From positions 1-14,375 of the forward strand of contig LFWV01000013.1 in assembly GCA_001273335.1 (NCBI GenBank): a stretch of 14,375 nt of DNA. The letters run 5' to 3'. The stretch comes from a miscellaneous Crenarchaeota group-1 archaeon SG8-32-3. GTDB taxonomy: Archaea; Thermoproteota; Bathyarchaeia; Bathyarchaeales; Bathycorpusculaceae. Positions within the stretch are counted from its first letter, which is position 1, and every line of letters starts with the position of its first letter. Of this stretch, positions 1-6,387 are shown piece after piece. A program made the position numbers and the translations under genes. The notes under the pieces are model-generated. The model was not told where the DNA came from. It saw only the letters and a list, made by a program, of their open reading frames with translations, and did not search any database.

Positions 1-733
1 AAACCTTGCCTTCCTCGTTTACTTCAACATTAAAGAAACCTTTTTTCAGATCAGCGTCGTTGTAGCTCACGGTTTCAGTGCAGCCGCTGTACGCTAAAAT
101 CCCAGTTTTAAACTTTCCCGTGAACCGTTTGTGCACGTGACCTGCAGCGTAATAATCAAAACCTTCTGGTAACAGTTCAGGTGGAATTTCAGCCTCAATG
201 TACGGTGGATTCACGCTTGGTAAATCCACTGCAGCATGAAAAACAAATATGTTGCTGACCTCGGGGTCAGGCGCAGGTGGGTTTTGCATCATGAAAGCTG
301 GAAGCGCCTCTTCGGTTTTGCGTCTGGTGCGGAAGTTTGGCACTCCATATACATAGCAGAAGCCAGGTTTACGCCAGCATGCATTCTCATGTCTAGGCAA
401 GTGATAGATTAAGCCAGCGCTGTCTAGCGGATATAAAATGGTGCCTGTTATTGTGTTGGGTGCGGAGTCGTGCGACCCGTCCACGGTTAACACGGGGATT
501 CCAGCATCTCTTAGCCTCTTGAAGCTTCGTATTGAATTTTCCAGTGTCACGTTTGAGGGTCGCGCCTGATGGAACAGGTCACCAGCGATAATCATGAATT
601 CAGGTCTTAACTCGATAGTTTTATCTACAATCTCAGCGAAGACGTTGTCGAAATCTTGGCGTCTAGCTTCCAGACCGTACTGTGAGTAGCCTAAATGAAG
701 ATCTGATGCGTGAACGAAACTGAAAGCCTGCAA
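1..733 (-). CDS. mre11: Mre11/SbcD-type DNA repair nuclease, N-terminal part (runs off left edge)
   Basis: This is a metallophosphoesterase of the Mre11/SbcD family, the nuclease partner of Rad50 in double-strand break processing. About 244 codons are visible from a TTG start at 733. Phosphoesterase motifs appear in order: D11-x-H13 (DLHLG), GDLFH at 51-55, GSHD at 86-89, a histidine in FHAA near 166, and GHVH at 198-201. The third motif is normally GNHD, so a metal-binding Asn is replaced by Ser here. No ATG or GTG lies in frame upstream of the conserved start. The TTG gives MQAFSFVHASDLHLG, the usual distance to motif I. A GAGGGGG tract (747-753) lies 13 bases upstream and an AT-rich BoxA-like stretch at 773-783. 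The C-terminal capping and Rad50-binding regions lie outside the window, and any rad50 partner would be expected beyond position 1. The family is clear from the motifs; the exact start is less certain. Confidence 0.88.
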   Translation of the reverse strand, partial: MQAFSFVHASDLHLGYSQYGLEARRQDFDNVFAEIVDKTIELRPEFMIIAGDLFHQARPSNVTLENSIRSFKRLRDAGIPVLTVDGSHDSAPNTITGTILYPLDSAGLIYHLPRHENACWRKPGFCYVYGVPNFRTRRKTEEALPAFMMQNPPAPDPEVSNIFVFHAAVDLPSVNPPYIEAEIPPELLPEGFDYYAAGHVHKRFTGKFKTGILAYSGCTETVSYNDADLKKGFFNVEVNEEGKV

Positions 734-837
734 CTGTCGGCAACATCCCCCTCGTAACTGTTTTTGTTTGTGACTTTTATTTTCGGGGTTGTCTGTTTTA
801 AGGATTTGCGAAAGCCTGCAATTGAGGTAGCTGTCGG
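722..837. repeat. Imperfect duplicated segment at the mre11 5' end
   Basis: The 12-mer GAAAGCCTGCAA occurs at 722-733, covering the first four mre11 codons read on the minus strand, and again at 810-821. In the first copy CTGTCGG follows directly (734-740). In the second it follows after nine extra bases (831-837). The outer copy also begins TTG-CAG-GCT-TTC on the minus strand but runs into TAA four codons later. It looks like a small decayed duplication in the divergent spacer; chance is not excluded. Confidence 0.45.
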
Positions 838-879
838 TTTTTGGAGGGAAACATATAAACGGCTACACCGCTTTTAACC

Positions 880-903
880 ATGAAAATGGCTTGGTACCTA
901 TGA
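880..903 (+). other. Seven-codon upstream ORF overlapping the AN1-S2P start
   Basis: ATG at 880 opens a seven-codon frame (MKMAWYL) whose TGA at 901-903 overlaps the ATG at 900 in the ATGA arrangement typical of translational coupling. Whether the transcript includes it depends on the start site. If the BoxA is ATATAAAC at 851-858, transcription would begin near 880 and this would be a leaderless upstream ORF. If it is TTTTAA at 872-877, the ORF would not be transcribed. Confidence 0.25.
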
Positions 904-1706
904 AATGCCGAAAATGTGGGCAGGAAACATTTCTTCCTTTTCGTTGTCCTTACTGTGGAGACCAATTTTGCACGGATCATCGTTTGCCTGAAAACCATAA
1001 CTGCCCCAGAATGGAGCTCGCCCGCGCGCAACGACAAGAAGACACCATGGTAGTTCAGGTACCCACATCGTACGAGTACAAAGTCACTTATGGACAACCC
1101 CGCCGAACCACAGGACACGTCTACTTTAGCCCTAAAGAGCTTAAGCACCTAGCAGTTGCTGTTCTACTTGTCATAGGCGTTGGAGTGTCGTATGTGCTTT
1201 TGGCCGATGGTTTTGGAGGAGATTTAATTCTTGTTGCCTCTGCTTCAGCTGCCGTTTTAACCGCGTCTTTTTTTGTTCACGAAATGGCTCATAAAATAAC
1301 CGCACAAAAACGAGGGTTATGGGCTGAGTTCCGTCTAACGCTGTGGGGTAGCCTTCTAACTGCGGTTTTCATGATATTACCAGTGTTTTTCAAAATAATC
1401 TCCCCTGGTGCAGTTATGATTTCTGGACCCGCCAGCAACAACGACATCGGTAAGATTTCAATTGCAGGACCCATAACAAACATAATTTTTGCGAGCGTAT
1501 TTCTGGCTGCTGCTTTTGTTCCCACGCCTATTTATTGGGTTTTTGTTGCAGGCGCATTTATCAATGGATACATTGCAGTTTTCAATCTTATACCCATTGG
1601 AATCCTTGACGGCTACAAAATTTTTAACTGGAACAAAACTGTTTGGGCTGTGACGTTCGCATTAAGCGTAGTACTGACTGCGGCTTCTTACATAATTATA
1701 TATTGA
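900..1706 (+). CDS. AN1-type zinc finger fused to a site-2 protease (M50) membrane domain
   Basis: This is a 268-residue predicted intramembrane zinc metalloprotease with an N-terminal AN1 zinc finger. The finger uses C3, C6, C16, C19, C24, H27, H33 and C35. A linker of about 40 residues follows, then a multi-pass membrane domain from about residue 82. The S2P zinc site is visible as HEMAH (127-131) and the third-ligand motif as NLIPIGILDG (229-238, Asp237), with a typical GPITN loop at 190-194. S2P enzymes cut substrates within or next to the membrane. AN1 fingers are best known from eukaryotic stress and ubiquitin-linked proteins, so here the finger may recruit substrate or partner (inference). 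I chose ATG 900 because the finger begins immediately after it; a TTG at 891 would add three residues. A TTTTAA element at 872-877 suits a leaderless or short-leader transcript. Family assignment is firm; the substrate is unknown. Confidence 0.88.
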   Translation: MKCRKCGQETFLPFRCPYCGDQFCTDHRLPENHNCPRMELARAQRQEDTMVVQVPTSYEYKVTYGQPRRTTGHVYFSPKELKHLAVAVLLVIGVGVSYVLLADGFGGDLILVASASAAVLTASFFVHEMAHKITAQKRGLWAEFRLTLWGSLLTAVFMILPVFFKIISPGAVMISGPASNNDIGKISIAGPITNIIFASVFLAAAFVPTPIYWVFVAGAFINGYIAVFNLIPIGILDGYKIFNWNKTVWAVTFALSVVLTAASYIIIY

Positions 1707-1743
1707 TAAAATCTGCTACATTGAAGTTACAGGTTCGCAAGAA

Positions 1744-2052
1744 TTAGATAAGTTCGATTGTTACGTGGACTTCTTCGGGTACGCGGATGCGCATGATGCG
1801 TCGCATGACTCTTTCTTCCGAGTCTATGTCTATTAGTCGTTTGTGGATGCGCATTTCCCACCTGTCCCACGTTGGTGTTCCCTCACCAGACGGAGCTTTC
1901 AAAACTGGCACTTTGAGTCGTTTTGTGGGAAGCGGGACTGGACCATTGATTTTCGCGCCTGTCTTGTTGGCTATGGCCTTCAGTTCTTCACAAACGTTTT
2001 CTAGCTTGTGGTAATCGGTGCTTGTTAAGCGAATTCGCGCTTTTCGTACCAT
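1744..2052 (-). CDS. rps10: 30S ribosomal protein S10 (uS10)
   Basis: A 102-residue protein of the archaeal/eukaryotic S10 (uS20e/uS10) type, full length for the family. S10 sits in the head of the small ribosomal subunit. Recognisable stretches are the N-terminal [14 protein letters not shown], the loop region [20 protein letters not shown], and [13 protein letters not shown], with a C-terminal VHVTIEL strand. The ATG start at 2052 follows GGTTGA about four bases upstream, and a BoxA lies near 2100. In many archaea rps10 follows the elongation factor 1-alpha gene; here it stands alone, converging on the S2P gene with a 37-base gap and diverging from the TrmB-like gene. Confidence is high from near-complete family similarity. 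Confidence 0.97.
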   Translation of the reverse strand: MVRKARIRLTSTDYHKLENVCEELKAIANKTGAKINGPVPLPTKRLKVPVLKAPSGEGTPTWDRWEMRIHKRLIDIDSEERVMRRIMRIRVPEEVHVTIELI

Positions 2053-2095
2053 TCAATCAACCTTGGTCCAATCGTTTTAATGCAACCATCTTAGA

Positions 2096-2104
2096 CATTT
2101 AAAC
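2096..2104 (-). promoter_or_regulatory. BoxA promoter element of rps10
   Basis: On the minus strand this reads GTTTAAATG, a good archaeal BoxA. Transcription would start roughly 25 bases downstream, near 2073-2078, leaving a leader of about 20-25 bases that includes the GGTTGA ribosome binding site before the ATG at 2052. Confidence 0.55.
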
Positions 2105-2152
2105 CGTACATAAAAACTTATCGACAAGTTTTAGCCCTAGCGCTTAATAACT

Positions 2153-2902
2153 TTGAGTAGTCACAACTTATCAACACAACTTCTGTTATCATCTGCTAAA
2201 AAAGAAACACACTTTCCAAGCGCAGTATTATATAGGACAATTACCGAGTTACAGAAAAAGGGATTGACAGAAAAAATTCTTTCCAAGCCGTTTAGGTTCA
2301 AAGCCACGCCTCTCAATGTTGGACTGCAAATCTTATTGGCTGAAAAGGTTCAGTATTGTGAAGAATTAAAGAGACTTGCAAAGATTTTTCTCATAAGTAG
2401 AGAACCGTGCTGCATTGAGCCGCCTGAGAAAAGTAACTACAACCTTCGAATTATAGAGGGCAAAAAGAGAATATTGCAAGTAATGAAAGGTCAGCATGGT
2501 GTTGTCCAACGAGAAGCATGCATTCTCTCCACTTTGAATCGATGGCTGCAAATCGTTTATGATAGTTATGAAGAATACAACAAAGCTTTGGCAAGAAAAG
2601 TTAAGTACAACGTGATTATAGAAGCACATAAACCCAAGAATGAAATAAAATTTCCTGAAAATGTCCTGAATTTGCTTAAACAACCAAATTTCAGGTTATG
2701 GTTCAGCACCACTCCGCTTGTATGCAATTGTGGTGTTTTTGACGAGCAGGAAGCAACAATAAATTTCTTTCCGTCAAAATCTCTGACTGAATCTCCTATC
2801 ATCTTAACTAGACATCCAAGTATTATACGCATGTGTGCCGACCATTTCAAAATAGTTTTGCAGTCAGCACAAGAATACACTCTTGACAACAAGAATTGGT
2901 GA
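2153..2902 (+). CDS. TrmB-family transcriptional regulator with shortened N-terminus
   Basis: This 249-residue protein resembles archaeal TrmB-like regulators: an N-terminal winged helix-turn-helix, a short coiled segment and a C-terminal effector domain. The recognition-helix and wing region reads LYRTITELQKKGLTE (26-40) then FRFKATPL. The C-terminal part carries the LTESPIILTRHPSIIRM stretch (about 216-232) typical of these proteins. The first helix of the usual winged helix (the part resembling LTEYEAKVYLALL) is missing. A TAG at 2138-2140 closes the frame four codons upstream of the TTG, so it cannot be recovered by another start. CATAAAAAC at about 2108-2116 could be a BoxA giving a start site near 2140, which would agree with the short form. 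It may be a functional short regulator or a 5'-truncated, decaying gene. The ligand is unknown. Confidence 0.6.
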   Translation: MSSHNLSTQLLLSSAKKETHFPSAVLYRTITELQKKGLTEKILSKPFRFKATPLNVGLQILLAEKVQYCEELKRLAKIFLISREPCCIEPPEKSNYNLRIIEGKKRILQVMKGQHGVVQREACILSTLNRWLQIVYDSYEEYNKALARKVKYNVIIEAHKPKNEIKFPENVLNLLKQPNFRLWFSTTPLVCNCGVFDEQEATINFFPSKSLTESPIILTRHPSIIRMCADHFKIVLQSAQEYTLDNKNW

Positions 2903-3237
2903 ATTCGCCACTGAGCATCCAAGCTAAATGCAGAAAAAAGTAGTTTGAAATTTGTATGTTGCTGTTCATTTGACTTTAAAGTGACTCTAGGAAGCTGTAG
3001 CCCTATGTGTTAATTTCATTTTGTTGTCCCCCAGGATTATTATCGAAGCAATAGCTGGAGGATGCTTGGGTCATCAGATCTATCCAAGACTAAAGAAGGC
3101 AGGCTACGCTTAAATCCATAATAGAGTAATTTGCTTGATCTCTGGATAATTGAATTATTACGTTATGGTTATACTCAACAATAGCATCAGGCTAAAGTTT
3201 TATCTCATATCAGAAAATAGAAAGTGTAAACATAAAA

Positions 3238-3275
3238 AACTAATCAGCAACTTATTAGTGTAAATTAGTTAATAA
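3238..3275. promoter_or_regulatory. AT-rich inverted repeats upstream of the 255-residue protein gene
   Basis: AACTAAT (3238-3244) is matched by ATTAGTT (3264-3270), and TTATTA (3252-3257) by TAATAA (3270-3275). A further ATTAG (3254-3258) pairs with CTAAT (3240-3244). Nested repeats 35-70 bases upstream of the start could be an operator. AT-rich sequence makes chance matches common, so this is weak. CATAAAAAAC at 3231-3240 may be the BoxA. Confidence 0.25.
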
Positions 3276-3290
3276 TACGATAATTATTTC

Positions 3291-3298
3291 AAGGAGTG
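3291..3298 (+). promoter_or_regulatory. Ribosome binding site deciding the GTG 3308 start
   Basis: AGGAGTGA complements the 3' end of archaeal 16S rRNA and lies nine bases before GTG 3308. It overlaps the alternative GTG at 3296, which argues against that upstream start. Confidence 0.6.
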
Positions 3299-3307
3299 AA
3301 AGAGACC

Positions 3308-4075
3308 GTGAAGCAGTTTGTAGTTACCCCATCTGCGGGCAAACGCTTAATTGCCAAAGCACTAGTTGCACATCCAACAGTTACAAAAGCCCTAAAAAAC
3401 GGAACCTTAGTTATTATTGCCGGCACTACAAACGGATACGTAGCTGAAGAAATCTTAAAGTCCCTCGGCGTTACCGATAATTTTTCTCGAAAGCGATTTT
3501 TCCGCGGGGTCACTTTGCCACCTATTTTAGAAGTAACTTCCGAAGGAAGACTGAGTGACGAAAGCAAGTTTCCAGGTGACGTGGTAATAACGAAGGGTAA
3601 ATGGAGAAAAGGCAAAACCATAGTTGACGTAATCGACGAACTCAAGGAAGGAGACGTGATTTTGAAAGGCGCAAACGCCGTGGACCTGCAAAGAAAACAG
3701 GCAGCTATTCTAATAGGTCACCCTAAAGCGGGCACTATAGCCGTGGCGTTGCAAGCTGTTTTGGGACGCCGAGTCCAGCTGATTATACCCATAGGATTAG
3801 AGAAACGCGTAACCACAGACTTATTCTGCCTGGCGGAGAAAGTGAATAGACCTGATGCTGAAGGCATCCGTTTATTTCCAACGCCAGGTGAAGTATTCAC
3901 TGAGATTGAAGCTGTGCAACTCTTAACTGGCGCTACTGCTGAACTGATTTCGGCTGGTGGCATCTCAGGTGCAGAAGGGAGCTGCTGGCTTGCCATCACC
4001 GGGACTCAAGAGCAGGAAAAAGCGGCTGAGAAGCTAGTGACTTCGATTGCGTTGGAACCTGCGTTTAGCCTCTGA
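3308..4075 (+). CDS. Unrecognised conserved-looking soluble protein, 255 residues
   Basis: I do not recognise this family. The protein has no signal peptide or membrane segment and is rich in glycine-containing turns typical of an alpha/beta enzyme or binding fold. Examples are [13 protein letters not shown] near the N-terminus, [12 protein letters not shown] (about 39-50), GANAVD (about 140-145), [11 protein letters not shown] (about 154-164), IPIGLEKRV, a [12 protein letters not shown] stretch, and [19 protein letters not shown] near the C-terminus. I chose GTG 3308 because AGGAGTGA at 3291-3298 lies nine bases upstream; a GTG at 3296 sits inside that site and would add four residues. The gene has its own upstream spacer and no operon partner. 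Function is not inferred beyond likely cytoplasmic location. Confidence 0.75.
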   Translation: MKQFVVTPSAGKRLIAKALVAHPTVTKALKNGTLVIIAGTTNGYVAEEILKSLGVTDNFSRKRFFRGVTLPPILEVTSEGRLSDESKFPGDVVITKGKWRKGKTIVDVIDELKEGDVILKGANAVDLQRKQAAILIGHPKAGTIAVALQAVLGRRVQLIIPIGLEKRVTTDLFCLAEKVNRPDAEGIRLFPTPGEVFTEIEAVQLLTGATAELISAGGISGAEGSCWLAITGTQEQEKAAEKLVTSIALEPAFSL

Positions 4076-4345
4076 TCCACCGCTGTTTCAAACTGACATA
4101 TCTTTTACTCAGAAAACGAAGAAATCTGCAATAAATAAGCGCGCGTCAACTTGACATTTGTATACTGTCGATGCTGGTATCACGGATCTATTAAACAAAT
4201 TTCTAGTATGTCGATGTTCATGGCTTTGACCGAAGAAGAATGGAACAAGTTCATAATTAAAGGCTAAACAATGATTTTCCGCGCTTGGAACTCTGTTCGG
4301 TGTTGAACGGTCATATACCCATGAATGATAAAGTGAGGGAGGTTA
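4076..4345. other. Convergent spacer with a possible short coding remnant
   Basis: This lies between two convergent genes. A plus-strand open frame of about 40 codons ends at TAA 4265-4267 and contains ATG 4208 followed by 18 codons (MSMFMALTEEEWNKFIIKG). No ribosome binding site precedes it and no family is recognisable. It may be a gene remnant or chance. Nothing else is evident. Confidence 0.3.
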
Positions 4346-5311
4346 TCAGTAGCAATAGCCTGCTGTTACAGTAGCGTTGAGCAAATCACCTGTGTATACG
4401 TCTGTGTTGCCGATTCTTATCTCTATGGGTCCAGGTAAGACGGGAAAATACGCAACGCCGCTTCCACCCACAGTAACATTATGGTTGTAAGTAACTGGGG
4501 AATAGGACCAAAGTAATTCAACGTATGTTGTAACGCTTGTTGATTCAACACTGACAGCGACGTATCCAGCATATTCAAAAATCTCCTGAAAGATAACTGT
4601 ATATTCACTTGCGTTCTGCCCAATTAAAGGCTCCTCTACAAAGAAATATCCCGTTACGTTCATAGCGATTATGTTAAGATAATAATCAATCTGCGAACTC
4701 AAGACTCCATTTTGCTCTTGCAAGTTAAATATGGTGTTCTCGCTTTCGTCGAGATTTGTTTGAAGGAGATAAAGTTGCGCGTTCGCTGAAGTAACTTGCG
4801 AGTTTAAAGAGGAGATGGTGCTGTCCCTCTCTGCTACTTGAGATTCCAAGTCGTCTATCATTGGCAAGTAAACTGCAAATGCAGCAACCAAACCAGCTGA
4901 AAGCACTATGCATATCAGAACTAACGCAATCGCCACGGGTTTCCAACCAAATCTCTTTTTGCCCGTTTTTTCAGGTTTTTTCCCTTTAGAGAAAAAACGC
5001 GATTCCTTGACTGGAGGTTTTGTTGTGATAGAAGGCTTGCTAGGTTGGGGTGGCGGCACAGTTTTTTCGCTAGAAGCAACTTGCGAGATTTTTGGAGCAA
5101 CTTCTTGAGTTTTTGCAGTAACTCTCGGAGCATGTTCAGTTAAAGGCGGCATCTCCTTTTTGGTTGCTTCTAAGCCTTTTGTGAAATTCACCAAATCTTT
5201 GTCCATAAGCTTTCGAATGTTATCAGAAGTTCCTTCAAATTCAATTTGTACATCGCCTATGCGCAGTGAAATTTTTGACCGGTCTTTTTTCTGTTCATCT
5301 TCGTTTGACAT
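4346..5311 (-). CDS. Single-pass membrane protein with long coiled coil and extracellular domain
   Basis: I do not recognise the family of this 321-residue protein, but its architecture is clear. Residues about 13-50 form a small charged N-terminal segment (SLRIGDVQIEFEG and following). A Pro/Lys/Thr-rich linker spans about 50-120. A transmembrane helix at about 125-148 is preceded by a Lys/Arg-rich patch, which favours N-inside topology. A coiled coil of about 60 residues (150-210) has regular Leu/Ile/Val spacing. The C-terminal region of about 100 residues is beta-rich and carries NVT, NAS, NVT and NAT sequons, consistent with glycosylation outside the cell. I chose ATG 5311 because AGGTG lies just upstream; a GTG at 5317 would add two residues. 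A strong BoxA lies at 5341-5350. It could be a surface sensor or a cell-envelope scaffold (inference). Confidence 0.78.
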   Translation of the reverse strand: MSNEDEQKKDRSKISLRIGDVQIEFEGTSDNIRKLMDKDLVNFTKGLEATKKEMPPLTEHAPRVTAKTQEVAPKISQVASSEKTVPPPQPSKPSITTKPPVKESRFFSKGKKPEKTGKKRFGWKPVAIALVLICIVLSAGLVAAFAVYLPMIDDLESQVAERDSTISSLNSQVTSANAQLYLLQTNLDESENTIFNLQEQNGVLSSQIDYYLNIIAMNVTGYFFVEEPLIGQNASEYTVIFQEIFEYAGYVAVSVESTSVTTYVELLWSYSPVTYNHNVTVGGSGVAYFPVLPGPIEIRIGNTDVYTGDLLNATVTAGYCY

Positions 5312-5340
5312 ACCCACACCTACGTTCTAGTTAAAGTCTC

Positions 5341-5350
5341 TATATAAAAA
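5341..5350 (-). promoter_or_regulatory. BoxA promoter of the membrane coiled-coil gene
   Basis: The minus strand reads TTTTTATATA, a strong TATA-type element about 30-40 bases before ATG 5311. It predicts a start site near 5320 and a leader of about ten bases carrying AGGTG. Confidence 0.55.
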
Positions 5351-5639
5351 TCTAAGCGTTGATGGAGAGACAAAGATCCGTACTTTTCAATTTGCACGTT
5401 TTGTGGCCTTATAATAGTCTCCTCAATTGGCAACCTCGTGAACTGGATTTCAATCATCACGATCACCACTTTTTCAGATTAATGGTTGTCACAGCCCATG
5501 TTATTAAAAGATTTTTCAAAATTAAACCCAAAACCTATTCGTAACAACATGGCGAGCTGAACTTTCACTCAAGATAGTAAACAACCTGATTGGATAAAGT
5601 TTAAATTTCTGCCTTTATCTGCTTGATATGTGAGTATCT
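5351..5639. other. Divergent spacer, no gene seen
   Basis: A plus-strand open frame at 5359-5544 (61 codons) has no ribosome binding site and no family resemblance, and I treat it as chance. The right end holds the promoter of the zinc-ribbon gene. No RNA structure is obvious. Confidence 0.4.
5600..5607 (+). promoter_or_regulatory. BoxA promoter of the zinc-ribbon gene
   Basis: TTTAAATT lies about 33-40 bases before ATG 5640. With the usual spacing the transcript would begin near 5630, giving a nearly leaderless mRNA, in keeping with the lack of a ribosome binding site. Confidence 0.5.
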
Positions 5640-5966
5640 ATGACGTATTGTCCTAAATGCGGTGAAAAAATTCCAGAAGATGCTCTCTTCTGCTCAAAAT
5701 GCGGCGCCAAAACAATAAAAGGCGTTGAAGCAAACGTGCCCGGTCCCTCAGATGAACTAAAAGCAGCATTAAACAAAATGAGCCTAGAACTTGAGAAAGC
5801 CTTCTCAGTAGCTGCAAAGGAAATAAACGCTGCATTTCAAACCGCAAGCGAAAACATTCAAAAATCTCTTAAGAAAGAGAAAATAGTTTGCTCCAGTTGC
5901 GGAGAGAGAAACCCAAATAACGCAATTTTCTGCTACAAATGTGGCAAAAAAATAAAAACGAAATAA
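5640..5966 (+). CDS. Small protein with two zinc ribbons joined by a helix
   Basis: This 108-residue protein has two CxxC...CxxC zinc ribbons: C4/C7 with C18/C21, and C84/C87 with C98/C101. Both resemble the 'zinc-ribbon' domains common at the ends of archaeal and bacterial regulatory proteins (YCPKCG..., FCSKCGAK, FCYKCGKK). Between them, residues about 37-79 form one long amphipathic, Ala/Lys/Glu-rich helix that could dimerise or lie on a membrane surface. No catalytic residues are visible. The likely role is binding protein or nucleic acid (inference from the domain type). It is a single-gene unit with its own BoxA, divergent from the membrane coiled-coil gene. Confidence 0.82.
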   Translation: MTYCPKCGEKIPEDALFCSKCGAKTIKGVEANVPGPSDELKAALNKMSLELEKAFSVAAKEINAAFQTASENIQKSLKKEKIVCSSCGERNPNNAIFCYKCGKKIKTK

Positions 5967-6145
5967 GAATCGGCAGATGCATGTAAAGTAATCGATTGAG
6001 CAGGTTAGTAGAGACAAAAGAGTTGGTAAAGCTCGTCTATTAACGTTCTTATTTATGACATTAAATAGATTTTGCGGGATAGCTTGCAAGAAATGCTCGA
6101 TGTTCTAAGAATAGAAACAATCAATTGTGCTAGTTATTGTTAAAA

Positions 6146-6156
6146 GTTTAAAAAAG
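6146..6156 (+). promoter_or_regulatory. BoxA promoter of the desulforedoxin gene
   Basis: GTTTAAAAAAG fits the archaeal BoxA. A start site near 6176 would leave a leader of about 35 bases with a strong ribosome binding site (GGAGGTGA at 6199-6206) four bases before ATG 6211. Confidence 0.5.
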
Positions 6157-6210
6157 CAGAATATAAGTTACGAAGACACTATTCATGCATATTCAGTTGG
6201 AGGTGAAAGA

Positions 6211-6339
6211 ATGACTAATGTTGGAGAGATTTACGTTTGCAAAATATGTGGAAACGCGGTTGAAGTTGTTGTGGGTGGCGCTGGAATACTTGTCTGCTGT
6301 GGACAACCAATGGAACGTGTAGAGGAAGAAAACGAATAA
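6211..6339 (+). CDS. Desulforedoxin (small Fe(Cys)4 redox protein)
   Basis: This is a 42-residue protein matching desulforedoxin and the N-terminal domain of desulfoferrodoxin. It carries CxxC (C10, C13) and a later adjacent CC pair (C29, C30), the hallmark of the distorted rubredoxin-like Fe(Cys)4 site. The stretches [11 protein letters not shown] and [11 protein letters not shown] align closely with known desulforedoxins, and the length equals that of the free-standing form. Such proteins carry single electrons, often next to superoxide reductase, rubrerythrin or similar oxygen-stress enzymes; none lies adjacent here. I chose ATG 6211 because GGAGGTGA (6199-6206) is ideally placed. The frame is open further upstream to 6127, but that extension shows no similarity. 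Confidence 0.92.
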   Translation: MTNVGEIYVCKICGNAVEVVVGGAGILVCCGQPMERVEEENE

Positions 6340-6387
6340 ACAGACTTCTTCAACTCAAAGTTGGCAAAAAACGCTTGTTTTAGGTTC

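Larger units (their letters stand above)
2903..3307. other. Spacer without a confident gene; possible short coding remnant
   Basis: No gene is supported in this stretch of about 400 bases. On the plus strand 2991-3113 is an open frame of 40 codons lacking a strong start (TTG at 3021 or 3024). Its end reads IEAIAGGCLGHQIYPRLKKA, which looks protein-like but matches no family I can name; it could be a remnant. The last 100 bases are AT-rich and hold the candidate control region of the next gene. I see no tRNA-like cloverleaf, no clear C/D box pair and no strong terminator. Confidence 0.4.

Noticed and set aside
798..1148. A 116-codon minus-strand open frame over the AN1-S2P 5' end
   Set aside because: It is antisense to the zinc finger and resembles nothing; its end only shares the small repeat with mre11.
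5359..5544. A 61-codon plus-strand open frame in the divergent spacer
   Set aside because: No ribosome binding site, odd composition rich in His and Phe, and no recognisable domain.
6127..6210. Longer N-terminus for the desulforedoxin
   Set aside because: The extension has no similarity, while GGAGGTGA sits exactly before ATG 6211 and the family begins there.
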